A stretch of DNA of 64,000 bases from Hippopus hippopus (GCA_946811185.2 OX328109.1:14792255-14856254), one strand, 5' to 3'. Positions 20,393 through 31,392 are shown, numbered from the stretch's first letter. Notes: a model not told the origin generated them from the sequence alone. Translations and numbers: made by a program.

Positions 20393-21623
20393 CAGTAAAA
20401 CTCCTCTATTAAGACCACCCGTGGTACTTTTGAACTTTGGTCTCATTGGTGGGGTGGTCTGATTTTCGGGTTTCACACGCCTACATTTTGAAATAAACCC
20501 TTGCCCTGAGCAGACTTGCGCAGGGCTAAATGATGTGGATGGTAAATGCATTTCAGTTAGGGAAGCTCGAGTACACAAATGAAAATGACAAGAACATTTT
20601 CATTTTCATTGAAAAGTTATACATTTCTCGAATTTTATTAAATAAATCCCCCTGTAAAAGCATTTCAATTCATAATTGCCTATTTAAAACAGTCATAACC
20701 AGTCATGTACATAATTAACTAAATGAATCTGAAGACTAAAGAATCTGATAGAACTTTTCATATTCTCATTTTTGGTCTTCTTTTTTACTTTGTGTAGTCT
20801 AAAGAACTCGTATTCCAAGTGCCGATTTTCATTTTAAAACCAAGATTTTCGATTACGTGCTGATCTCTGAACGTTTGACGTCTACGGAAAATCTCCCCCC
20901 CTTTTTTTTTTTCATTTTTATCCAAGTTGATTATTCGAACAGTGCTGCTAATAGTCGATCTCACGGTCGTCGTGGTCACTTGTTGACAATCACATATTCG
21001 TCACGGTATAATTACAGTATGTAAAGTGTCAAAAACAAAATGATAATCCCATCTCGATCACCACTAAACCCAAGCGTCTTAAATTACATCAGCTGGTTAT
21101 AAACAACAAATCTTGATCACCTGGATGTAGACATGTTTGTCATCCGAGTCAGCAATGTGTGATAAACGCTTGATTACCACGTGAAAGCCGAATCGGTGGT
21201 TTAAAAATATCAATTCACAGGTCGTTTGATTATGTTACGTAACATCCTGATCAATTAACACAATCATGTTACAATCAATGGTCGATAGACAAACAAAAGA
21301 CCGATAATTGATTGTCAATTCCATCGGACCCCAGAATATTCGTACATGAGGTACAGTCTGTGGTGCGCGATTATGGACGCGTGAAAATTACTGGTTGTAA
21401 AAAAGTTATGGAAAGTGAGTGGTCGTTTCACGGGGTTAAAATCCGCTGGTAAAGTCATATTGGTACTGAAAATGGTGGTCGTAATTTCGGAATATCGGGG
21501 TGCTCGTATTTCCGGGTTCGTGATCATTGATCTTTCAGAAGGAAAATTTCCGTTCTGTCAAAAATCATTCGTAATAGCGGGTTGCTCGTATTGTCGGGGT
21601 GGTCTTGAGGAGAGGTTTTACTG
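20393..21623. mobile_element. 1.23-kb non-autonomous DNA transposon, CAGTAAAAC ends
   Basis: CAGTAAAACTCCTCTATTAA on the left and its near-complement ending GAGAGGTTTTACTG on the right, with TA outside both. GACCACCC and GGGTGGTC motifs recur inside each end. No transposase ORF. Superfamily not settled; ISL2EU-like ends are one possibility from memory. It begins about 50 bp from the GRK exon 7 acceptor. Confidence 0.72.
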
Positions 21624-21684
21624 TATTTACAGAAGGACAAAATTTTTTACTCATCCACGTTGAGAGAATCTGTAGACAACGCAG

Positions 21685-22270
21685 TTAACCCTTTGCAACA
21701 CAATCTCGAGCTTTAATGACCCTGAGATTTCTAAAAACATTGTGGGAAAAGGAGAAAATGCTGCTCCATTTCCCACAATATTTTCTACTTTTTCTCAGAC
21801 AACTTTCCCCTTTTGAGCTACATTTAATTTGCCGGCTGCAAATGCTTTCATTGCTTTCAAGGGTTACCTCTTTACAAAACGATGAATTTCAGACTCTCCC
21901 AAATTCAAAATGACTGCAGACGACAAATTCAAAATAATACAAACAAGCTTCAGTTCTCTAATAGGACAGAAAACATTGTGAGAAAAGGAGAAAATGCTGG
22001 TTACCAGCATGTTCTCCTTTCTAAATAGGCTTTTTGTAAGGGTTGTTAAAAACTCTGGATTGTGCGGTAAAGAATTAACTCCTTACCAAACAAAATTTTA
22101 CAAAGATTTGCAGACGACATGTCATTAATGTGTCTCAAATGACATAATTTGTTCTTTGCAGAAAAGAAAACAAAGTGGAAAAAGGAGAAAATGCTGGTTA
22201 CCAGCATTTTCTCCTTTTCCCACCATGTTTTCAAAAGCTTTCTAAGTTCTTAAAACTTGGAAAGGGTGCC
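21685..22270. mobile_element. Three T1 copies in a chain
   Basis: Reverse 21685-21868 with the hairpin collapsed to GCTGCTCC. Forward 21866-22078 with a right arm deletion. Forward 22075-22270 sharing TTAA 22075, with a good hairpin but a decayed right end. Confidence 0.7.
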
Positions 22271-22446
22271 TGTTACAGGGTGTCTGTTACCACAGCCCTT
22301 TGAAGCTCTATTGGTCTATCAAGGAACACTAAAATTTTCCTTGCTAGATCATCAAACAGTTACAGGACATTGGTGCATCACCTGTTTATCACGGAATATA
22401 CTCAAATTTTCATTAACACCATTTCTATAAATAGCACATTGGCAAC

Positions 22447-23184
22447 TCCCTCTATATCGTATATAGTAAGGCAAGGTGTGCAACGAAATCAAAAAAAAAA
22501 ATTGACCCCCGTCCCCTTTCAGAGATAATATTTAACAGAAAATGGAAAAATAAACCTAGTTCACAAATGACTTTTCTTCTGTACCCTGACCCCCGAAAGT
22601 TCCAAACGGCTCTTGCCATCAAGCAATAGCTCTCATCTCAAAAAATTTAAAAAGATTCGTATTTTCCAGATCGCCATTCGCTGACATCGCACAATTCATT
22701 ATGACGCAGCAAATTTTAACTCGCGTGAATTCGCTATCAAAAGACGTGCCAAAGTTTTTGACCAATGAACAGTAAAAACGCATTTGAAAATATGCGAAAT
22801 GGGAGATGAAAATCATGATACTGGATTAGATGAAAAAATAAATCATATCAGACAAAATATTAATTTAATAATTTCATCAATACACCAACTTTTCGATCTA
22901 TATTTGAAAAAAAAAAATTAATTATTATTCGCTGCAGGATTAAAAATCGTGTGACACTGACGCATGGAAAATGTGGAAAATGTCCGGAAGAGATGAGAGC
23001 TATTGCATGATGGCAGAAGCCGTTTGGAACTTTCGAAGGTCAGGGTACAGAAGAAAAACCATTTATGAACCCATCTACACTGGTAACTAGGTTCATTTAT
23101 CCATTTTTGTTTGAATATTATCTCTGAAAGAGGATGGGGGTAAAATTTTCTTCGATTTCTTTGCACACCTTGTCTTACTCCATA
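22447..23184. mobile_element. Inner element with about 200-bp inverted repeats
   Basis: GGCAAGGTGTGCAACGAAAT...GTACCCTGACCCCCGAAAGT...AATAGCTCTCATCTC on the left is matched by GAGATGAGAGCTATTGC...TTTGCACACCTTGTCTTAC on the right. Confidence 0.68.
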
Positions 23185-24203
23185 TACCGTATTTTGCTTA
23201 AATTTTGGGACACCCAAAGTATTGGGACGCCATCAAAAATCGCGAAAATAATTATTTTTCATGACCCAAAGATTTGGGCCTACTAAAAATTGCAAAGCAA
23301 GATCTGTATTTTTTTGTTCCAAAGAATTGGGACAGTGAATATCTATTTAAAAAAAATAACTTTCCATCCGTTTGATACCCTTTGTTTACAAGCATTTATT
23401 TCGTGCAGTTTCATTTCTACACACGTAAGCATGCTTCCCAACCCTCCCGATTTCAATGGGAGTTTCCTGATTCAAGACAAAAAACCCAATCACCCGACAG
23501 ACTATTTTAAACCCCAATTCAAAAAAAAATCTGATATAAGTGTAAAAAGGGTGTGATAAACTTATATCCAAGATACATAACGTATACATGTACATCAGAA
23601 GTTGACAAAAGAGTTGACACGCATGTATTTCACGGTCAGTCGGGTTCGTTGTTTATAAATAGGAATCAAGGTACAGTATTCTAGTCTAACTGAGGTTTAT
23701 CAATCGAAGATCGACGAACCAATCAAATTAGAGAACGGGCCGAGCAGGTACTTGTCAGAGTGAAATTTACGTCGTTCACCTCACATAAGCAGGTAAAATA
23801 TGTTGTGAATTTATCTGCAAATGCAATATAACAATCCTCATCGTAATCCCAGGATGCAGACAATAATGAGTGACAAGTTTATCATCAACGAAAACAGTGA
23901 GAAAAAGCGAAGTTTTAAACTCTTAGTGCACAAACTGACCGCTGAAATTCCAGTCCGTCTAAAAAAAAAACAACCTGCAAATGATCGTAGGTTTATTGAA
24001 ATCAATGACGTAGCAATATTTCAACCTCGGGAATATTCGACTGGTTAGCGGTCAGTGACTTACAGTATGACTGCTTGTCTTGTCTCACCATAAGATTTGG
24101 GACAGCTAACAAAATAATTATTTCTTCTAGACCTAAGTTTTGGGAGACAAAAAAAAAATAATCATTTTTTACTGTCCCAAAATTTAAGCAAAATACGGTA
24201 TAT
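23182..24203. mobile_element. Inner element with 31-bp perfect inverted repeats
   Basis: TACCGTATTTTGCTTAAATT...GGGACA and its exact reverse complement at 24173-24203; the outermost ATA/TAT may be a TATA target duplication. Further inverted copies of TTGGGACA lie inside. Between about 23650 and 24050 is unrelated unique-looking sequence with a 60-75 codon ORF. Confidence 0.72.
23821..24048 (+). CDS. Small ORF inside an inverted-repeat element (uncertain)
   Basis: 75 codons; an inner ATG gives MSDKFIINENSEKKRSFKLL and ends in FQPREYSTG. I do not recognise the protein. It is basic and has no obvious domain. The leader upstream is less A+T rich than its surroundings and may be captured host sequence. 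It could equally be chance. Confidence 0.25.
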   Translation: MQYNNPHRNPRMQTIMSDKFIINENSEKKRSFKLLVHKLTAEIPVRLKKKQPANDRRFIEINDVAIFQPREYSTG

Positions 24204-24524
24204 ACAGTATTGTATATATACGATAAAGAGGGAATCGCCAATGTACTATTTTTAGTAACAGTGTCCGATAATAAAAATTACGTTATCCCTTGATAGACCA
24301 ATGGAGTTTCAGAGGCCTATGCTATTACAAAACGCAAAACAACATGGAAGGACTGAAAAATGATTATAATTAATATACCAGGTGAATAAAAATCTTCTGG
24401 AAATGAATTTAAAAAAGAAAAAATTTGCAGATTCATTGTAAAGATGTGTTTACTTTTGCACACCTGCCAAAATTCAGTTTGTTTAATTATAACCTGTATT
24501 TTCTACATCAACTGCACAACGAAT

Positions 24525-25156
24525 CTCAACCTTTACCCAAACAATGGCAAACAATTAACAATCTCGAGAAAAAAGGCATCTAAAAACATGGGGGAAAATG
24601 GAGAAAAGGTAACAAGCAGTTCCTCTTTTTCCCACTTCATTTCCTATCCTATCAAGCCATATTCTATCATTTGAAACACATTTAGTTTTCACTTGTAAAT
24701 GTTTTAACTCTTTCCCAAACATCCCTGGTTTTTACGACCCTGAGATAGAAGCCTTTTGAAAACATTGTGGGACAAGGAGAAAATGCTGGTAACCAGCATT
24801 TTCTCCTTTTACCACAATGTTTTTTACCATTCCCAAACCAAATTTCAATTTTTCGGTTGTGTTTATTTTGTTGTCTGCAAATGCTTTCAATTTGGACAAA
24901 TCTATAATTTCGTTGTTTGGTAAAGAGTTAACTCTTTACCACACGACAAAATTTTGAAATGGTCCAAATTGAAAGCTTTTGCAGACGACAAAATTGATGT
25001 GACTCAAAACTTGAAATTTCCAGTGGGTAGAGTAGAAAACATTGTGGAAAAAGGAGAAAATGCTGGTTACCAGCATTTTCTCCTTTTTCCACAACAATTT
25101 CAAATGGCTTCTTTCTCAGGAACGTAAAAACCTGGTATTATTTGGTAGAGTGTTAA
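24525..25156. mobile_element. Three T1 copies sharing TTAA sites
   Basis: A degraded reverse copy 24525-24707, a full reverse copy 24704-24931 (CCCTGGTTTTTACGACCC subfamily) and a full forward copy 24928-25156. The two inner TTAAs are shared. Confidence 0.8.
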
Positions 25157-25371
25157 TCTGGACGAGTCAAAAAATTTTCACTCTGGACAACTTCCGATAT
25201 TTTTTCATGGCAGATAAGATTCTGACAGTCTAATCTTGATCTTACCTGCTCCCATAGGCAACTAAAGCTGTGAAATAAGCTTTACCGGATTGACATCCAG
25301 TGAAAATCTCAGATTCTTGATATTTTTTCCCAGCCACTTCAATTGAACTTGAAGAGTCTCTTTGAAAACTA

Positions 25372-25860
25372 TATGAGCCATGCTCTGTGAAAAGGGAGCT
25401 TAATGCATCTGCAAAAGAATTTCGTCCCAGGTCAGCCTGCGCAGTCTGCGCAGGCTGACCTTGGCCGAGACTTTTCGCTATTGGTCAATTGTGTGTATGT
25501 CCAAGGACCAGTCTACCTCATGATTCAGTCAGTTGTTAGAAAATGTGGCTGTTATGGATCCGTAAGTATGTGATGTCTTGCTTGGTATCATCGATTACGG
25601 AGATGCATTACACCCCTTTTTGCTACAGCACGGCTCATATATTTAAGCCATGCTCTTTGCAAAGAAGGTTTAATATATCAACTCATGTCAGCCTGGGCAG
25701 TCTGCTATTTTGCTATTTCTGAATGTCCAAGAACCATTCTACCTCATGATTCAGTCGGCTGTCAGACAAAATGGTATTTATGGATCTATAATTAGGTGAT
25801 GATCTGCTTGGTATCACAGATGCATTAAACCCCCTTTTCTGAGAGTATGAATCATTTTGA
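25372..25860. mobile_element. Two tandem GAGCCATGCTCTG MITEs
   Basis: The first (25372-25643) is bounded by ATATGAGCCATGCTC and GCACGGCTCATAT and has an inner palindrome AGGTCAGCCTGCGCAG / CTGCGCAGGCTGACCT. The second (25645-25860) is a diverged copy. Similar pieces occur at 1561-1690, 12755-12812 and 13028-13262. Confidence 0.68.
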
Positions 25861-26017
25861 AATTTACATTGCCATGAAAATTCTGTAAATCCATGACAAA
25901 CAGTTAATATTGTAGTAAGTAACTAATCAAGGTCTGAGCCATAAATCCAGAGCCTTGGCTACTCTTCCACAGACAAAGGGTACAAAAAAATTTACCCTGA
26001 AGAATTATAAAACTTAC

Positions 26018-26079
26018 CTAAGTAAAAACTTTTCAAATATTCGGCCCCTCAAGGAGTTTCGTATTTCTTCTAAATAGGG
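26018..26079 (-). CDS. GRK2: GRK2/3 exon 6: RGS-homology domain, PYLEEI segment
   Basis: 62 bp. Acceptor 'cttctgtttccag', donor 'gtaagt'. It encodes PYLEEIRNSLRGRIFEKFLL plus the first two bases (AG) of a Ser codon, which exon 7 completes with T. It aligns with human residues 148-168 (PYIEEICQNLRG...KFIES). This is the exon that either copy of exon 5 must join. It is too short to stand out as an ORF and was found by matching protein motif, splice sites and phase. Confidence 0.92.
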
Positions 26080-26146
26080 CTGGAAACAGAAGAAGGTTTA
26101 CAAAGATATTTAATTATATATTTAATTATCACCAAAAAACTTGTAC

Positions 26147-26710
26147 TTTTTACCCTTTACCAAACAATCCCTTATTTTAACCACCATTGGGTTGGGTAAC
26201 ATTGTCGAAAAAGGAGAAAACTTTTGTTACCAGCGTTTTATTTTTCCAGTCCTTTTAATCCTTACGGGCTAAAAATCGTATTTATGCTACATCTAACCCT
26301 TTACTGTACAATGATGACTTTTAACAACCCTAGGAAAGAAGCCTTTTGAAAACATTGTAGGAAAAGGAGAAAATGCTGGTAACCAGCATTTTCTCCTTTT
26401 CCCACAATGTTTTCTACCCTATCAAAGAAACATTGCATCATTTGAGCCACACTGAAATTGTCGTCTGTAAATGCTTTCAATTTGGACAAGGCTAAAATTT
26501 TGTCGTCTGGTAAAGGGTTAATACACATATGCTTTCAATTTGGAGCAGTCTAAAATTTTATTGTTTGGTAAAGAATTATACCATCAGCACAAACCTGAAA
26601 CTTTTCATGAACGTTTGGTAGACTGCTTTTGAAAACATCATAGGAAAAAGAGTAGTTGCTTTTAACAAGCAACTGTTCCTTTTCATACAAAGTGATTCTA
26701 CATAATTAAA
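26147..26710 (-). mobile_element. Reverse T1 cluster next to GRK exon 6
   Basis: A truncated copy 26147-26255, a full copy 26293-26521 (left TTAA now CTAA), an isolated right end 26522-26580 and a diverged hairpin 26575-26710. The first starts about 65 bp upstream of the exon 6 acceptor. Confidence 0.72.
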
Positions 26711-27234
26711 TAAACATCTTCTCTCTTTTCTTAAATTGCATCTCCTTAGTGTCATTTGTGCTAGTTGTGGGTTGGTCAACAAATAACAAGCCCAAACAAC
26801 AATGAGTAAGCACAAATGTCAAGGTCAACATGCACTGAAAGAAAATGTTTAAGCTTTTATATATATGAAAAAGAACATGTCTGAAAGAAGACATGATTTT
26901 ACAGTAATTCTATATGTAAATTGACTGAGCCCTTTAAATATCCAATGAAAATACATGTTTATCAAGTCTTCAAGTTTCATGCCAACAAGACAAACCCATA
27001 TCTAAAATTCTCTGCAGCATCATCACAACCAAAATTTTTACAAAGTTTTATTAGGGTTGGGGAAAAACATAGGATAAAGAGTTGCATCAAAGTTCCTATC
27101 TTTGACCTACACAGCTCCCTTTGCTGTGACATTCTTGACAAAAGCAATATTGAAATTGCATTTAATATTATATAAGCCCAACAAATATTCTCAGTTTAGA
27201 AACAAGACCCAAATAACTGCATTAGTATGATGGC

Positions 27235-27420
27235 TTTAATCTATTGTGTTTCAAAAGGAACACAAGCGGACAGTGCAGATCAAAGATCAGACAGCACATT
27301 TCATGCAGTCTGATCTTAAACTAAATTGGCTACAAATGCAACTATAGTAGTTGTGAAAGGCACTTTAATGATTATTTCTGGACAAAAAGTGTCTGTTGGG
27401 TGTTTATTCAGCACAATAAA
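27235..27420. repeat. T2-type repeat
   Basis: ATCAAAGATCAGACAGCACA...TGCAGTCTGATCTTAAAC core, with GTTGTGAAAGGCACTTTAA end. Confidence 0.5.
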
Positions 27421-27507
27421 AGTACAGTGTTCAGGAATTTGCATGAAATATCAGCACTGAAATTATCTAAACAATATCGCAAGAGATCTCGGATCATTTT
27501 GAAAGGT

Positions 27508-28032
27508 ACTGACTCTTCACCACATCATCCAAAGTTTTAATGACCCTAACGGAAAAAGATTTTGAAAACATTGTGCAAATGGAGAAAATACTGGTAACCA
27601 GCATTTTCTCCTTCTCCCACAATGCTTTCTACCCTTTCATGGAAAAATCCCATTGTTTGAAAGATATTTTCTTTGTGGTCTGCAAAATGTTATAAATTTG
27701 GAAAAGTCTTGAACTCCATCATTTGGTAAAGATTTAACTCATCCTAGATGGCAAAACTAGAGCCATGTACCATGTTCCTACTAAAAACATTTGCAGGTTA
27801 CATATTACCCTTTACCACACAATCCTGAGTTTACCTACCTCCACATGAAGAAGGCTTTTAAAAACTTGTAGGAAAAGAAGAAAATGCTAGTGACCAGCAT
27901 TATTTTTTTCCCTTTTTCCCCACAATGCTTTCTACCCCTTCAAAGATAAGTTTTATCATTCGGACACATCTTATTTGTCGTCTGCAAATGCTTTCATTTT
28001 GGAAAGGTTGATAATGTCGTTGTCAAGAGTTC
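27508..28032 (-). mobile_element. Two reverse T1 copies
   Basis: 27508-27737 (right TTAA kept) and 27804-28032, the latter with a stretched hairpin loop (GCATTATTTTTTTCCC). Confidence 0.72.
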
Positions 28033-28680
28033 AATATGGTTCAAATGATGGGACTTGTATTTTAAAGATACATCCTTACAGCCCGAGACTGCAAAAACGC
28101 TGTAAAAATTAAAATTTTGATAGACTATAGAATTATTCAAAATTTAGTCAGCTCTGTAAACACAGATAAATTACTGATAAATATTGTGCAAAGGATTACA
28201 CATATATATCAGAAATCTTCAATTTAAAACCGGGAACGTCAAAAAAGTGATTTCTTTGATGGCCCCAAGAAAACGAAATGCATTTTCGATCGGTCATAAT
28301 CTATGCAACCTTGCAATCATCAGGGGCAACATTTGGCATGAAGATGCAACAATGATCATAGTATGATAAAAGAAAGAATAGGTTAAAAACTTGCTGAAAA
28401 TGAGTATAGATGTATTAGTAAAGGATAGGGAACACTGCCTTGTCACAAGCATTTTCTAATAAACCCACGTTTTCGAAAGGTTTATACCTCTGCAGCGAAA
28501 GCACATAGTTAAAATGGTCTTGGTAAAGTATCAATTTACTATAAGAAGAAACAATCAGTCTATAAAGTTATTTATGTCTCAAGTATTTCTATTTCTGATT
28601 CAGGTAGTGTTTTTTTGGTCTTTCTTTCCTCATAATGCAGGACCATAGATCACATCAATCATCTTTGTACCAGGAGACAA
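28033..28680. other. Stretch without recognisable gene or repeat
   Basis: AT-rich intron sequence between GRK exons 5b and 6. No splice-bounded exon matching GRK was seen. Confidence 0.4.
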
Positions 28681-29004
28681 AATTAATTTGCTTTGGAAGG
28701 GTGGAAAACATCGTAGGAAAAGAAGAAATTGCTGGTTACCAGCATCCCATGTTTCAAAAAGCCTTCTTCCTCGGGGTCATTAAAATTTGAATTTTAACAG
28801 CCCTTGAAAAAGAGGCCTTTTAAAAACGTTGTAGGAAAAGGAAGAAAATGCTCGTAACCAGCATTTTCTCCTTTTCCCACAATGTTTTCTAACCTATCAA
28901 AGACAAAGTCCATCAGTTGACCCACACTTAAATTGTTGTCTGCAAAATTTTTGATGCTTTCAATTTGGACAGGTCTAATTTTTTGTCGCATGGTAAAGAG
29001 TTAA
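28680..29004. mobile_element. Forward T1 remnant plus reverse T1 copy
   Basis: The remnant 28680-28790 has lost most of its right hairpin arm. The reverse copy 28790-29004 ends GGTAAAGAGTTAA and begins inside the remnant. Confidence 0.65.
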
Positions 29005-29089
29005 GACAGTTGCTTGCTTAGAGCATGCAAAATTCAACACATGTGCTTTCAATGGGAAGATAACATTTGCTTCATAATGGTTGCTTGCT

Positions 29090-29318
29090 TTAACTCTTTA
29101 CCAAATGACAAAATTACAGACTGGTCCAAATTGAAAGCATTTGCAGCCAAAAAAATAAATGTGACTGAAAAATAGACATTTTTTGGGGGAGGGGTAGAAA
29201 ACATTGTGGGAAAAGGAGAAAATGCTGGTTACCAGCATTTTCTCCTTTTCCCACAATATATTCAAAAGGCTTCTTTCTCAGGGTCGTTAAAAGTTGGGAT
29301 TGTGTGGTAAAGGGTTAA
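29090..29318 (+). mobile_element. T1 MITE
   Basis: TTAA at both ends, near-consensus, with a G-run (TTTTGGGGGAGGGG) before the hairpin. Confidence 0.85.
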
Positions 29319-29403
29319 AAAATATCCACTAAGAAAGGATCCACAGTAATACTGATAAGATAGCATCACTACAGTATCATAATACATGCTCCCTTAACCT
29401 ACA

Positions 29404-30568
29404 AACAAGAGGGCCATAATGGCCCTGAATTGCTCACCTGAGCCTACTTATTCCTGACACCTACATTTTTTAACAGACATGACCCATTTTTAAACAAGAA
29501 TGAAAAATCATCAAGACAAAATTACTGATCAACCCTCACAAGTTTTTGACTGAAAATTGGCTTTGGGAGCATAGATTGGTCCCAGTGACCTACTTTTACA
29601 CTCTACATTACCAAATTTGGAGCATGTCTGAAATATCGTTGAGACAAACGTTCCAACCATCTTTCTTGAGCATTGGGCTAAAAATGTTGCCTCTAGCGTG
29701 TGCACAAGGCTTTTCTAAGATTGTCCCAATGACCTTTCCTTTGACCCTACAAGACCCATTTTCATGTATGGATCACAACAAAGTTTCATGAGTACTGGAC
29801 TCAAAATGTGGATTAAGAGCGGACACATGATTTTCAAATTTCCAAGTGGCCTATTTTTTGTCCCAACATGACCCATTTTCAAACTTCGAGATATTTTTGA
29901 TGACAAACATTTTTACCAGTTGCACTAAAAATTAGCCTCTAGAGTATTGAGAGATAAGATTTGCCACAGTGACCAACTTTTTGAACCAACATAATCCATT
30001 TTCAGACTCATCTGAAGTATCATCAAGACCAACATTCTGACAAAGTTTCATAAAGATTGGACTGAAAATATGACCTCTACAGCCTACAGTGATTTTCAAA
30101 AATTTTCCAAGTGACCTTCTTTTTGATCAATTTTCAAACTAAAACCAGATACCATCAAGACAAATATTTTGACCAGGTTTCAAAATTTTGGACGGAAATT
30201 GTTGTGACAAGAGTGTACACAACAGTTTTCGAAGATTTGCCCTATTGACCTTCTTTCTGATCCAATATGATCCATTTTCAAACTTATCCAAGATAACATT
30301 AACAAAAACATTCTGACAAACTTTCATGAGAACTGTACAGAAAATGAGGCCTCTTCAGTATGCACAAGGTGTTTATGAGATTTAACCCAGTGACCTATCT
30401 GAGATATCATCAAGACACATATTCTGACCATGTTTCATGAGTATCGAACTGAAATGTGATCTCCAGAGCATACACAAGGTAAAAGTGGATGACGGATGAT
30501 AAGATAGACATGAGACATAGCACAATCACAAAAGCCTACCTTGAGCACTTCATGCTCAGGTGCGCTCA
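29404..30568 (+). mobile_element. Tandem-unit element, AGGTGAGCTAA family
   Basis: Starts ACAAGAGGGCCATAATGGCC and TGCTCACCTGAGC; ends GAGCACTTCATGCTC then AGGTGCGCT. Seven or so diverged units of the same type as at 15.3 kb. A further unit fragment sits at 30810-31005. Confidence 0.7.
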
Positions 30569-31148
30569 AACAAGACAACAAACAGACTCTTCATATTGCA
30601 TTACAGATACCAAATCATCCAAAAATATTTGAGGTTTGTTTTTAGAATGGAATTGTCTGAAAATCAGTTTATTGTAGATCTAGGATTAATAAAGTTGAAG
30701 ACAACTAGGTTGTGTAAAACACATACAAAATATGTTCAGTGTGTATAATGGGAATTAAATGATTTCTCATATAACATTTGTGTGTTACATTAATTGACAT
30801 TAGTGCAGCCTCAACTTTCATCAAAATATGACCAAAATGAGGCCTCTACAGTGCACAAAAGGTTTTTCTAAAATTTGTCCAAGTGATCTATCTCTGAACA
30901 GTATGTGACCCATTTTCATACTCATATGAAATGTTGACAAGACAAATATTCTAACCAATGTTCATGTGAATTGGACAGAAAATGTGGCCTGTAGAGTGTG
31001 CATTAAACCACAGGATTGTCTGGTACAGGGTAAAAATTTCACATTCAAATAAAAGTGATTAGGATATTGCTGTTTTTTTTTTCAAATGAGTACACAAGAT
31101 GCATAATGAGGTTATAATGCAAGCAAACAAAGTAGTCCCTCTTGTTAC

Positions 31149-31235
31149 CTTAAAAACCTGTGCACTTAACAATTTTGTCCTTTGAGCTGTTGTAAGTGCT
31201 CCCTGTGCATGTTCTAAGGCTTCTTTGGAGTAATT
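31149..31235 (-). CDS. GRK2: GRK2/3 exon 5b: second tandem alternative exon
   Basis: 87 bp, 29 codons, phase 0 at both ends. The acceptor is 'ataccttacatttcag' and the donor 'gtaaca'. The peptide runs NYSKEALEHAQGALTTAQ then RTKLLSAQVFK. It is identical to exon 5a at 18 of 29 positions with no gaps. Most of the change is in the last eight residues (LLSAQVFK against ELDKDIFE). It has no stop, and the length and splice phases are preserved. Skipping either copy, or including both, keeps the frame. It is best read as a mutually exclusive alternative to 5a. Confidence 0.88.
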
Positions 31236-31305
31236 CTGAAATGTAAGGTATAAAATACTACACATAAAAAACACAACACAATAAACCAAACAACAATAAT
31301 TTTAC

Positions 31306-31392
31306 CTCAAAAATATCCTTATCTAATTCTTTTGTGCGCTGAGCCACAGTAAGAGCTTCTTGCACATGCTCTACAGCTTCTTTTGAGTAAGT
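31306..31392 (-). CDS. GRK2: GRK2/3 exon 5a: first of two tandem alternative exons
   Basis: 87 bp, 29 codons, phase 0 at both ends. The acceptor is 'accctgtttcag' and the donor 'gtaaaa'. The peptide runs TYSKEAVEHVQEALTVAQ then RTKELDKDIFE. It occupies the place of human residues 123-147 (PFSKSATEHVQ...PPDLFQ), which is 25 residues, so it is 4 longer. The end DKDIFE resembles the human DLFQ end more than copy 5b does, so 5a may be the ancestral-like copy. It joins in frame to the upstream ...SQAH and the downstream PYLEEI. Confidence 0.9.

Larger units (their letters stand above)
22300..24320. mobile_element. Outer element of a three-level inverted-repeat nest
   Basis: The left flank (ATTGGTCTATCAAGG; ACATTGGCAACTCCCTC; TATCGTATATA) recurs inverted on the right (TATATACGATAAAGAGGGA; CGCCAATGTACTATTTTT; CCTTGATAGACCAAT). 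The two inner elements lie between the arms. Confidence 0.6.

Noticed and set aside
31149..31392. Exon duplication as an assembly artefact
   Set aside because: The two copies differ at 11 of 29 residues and in their intron flanks, so they cannot be a collapsed or doubled read of one sequence.
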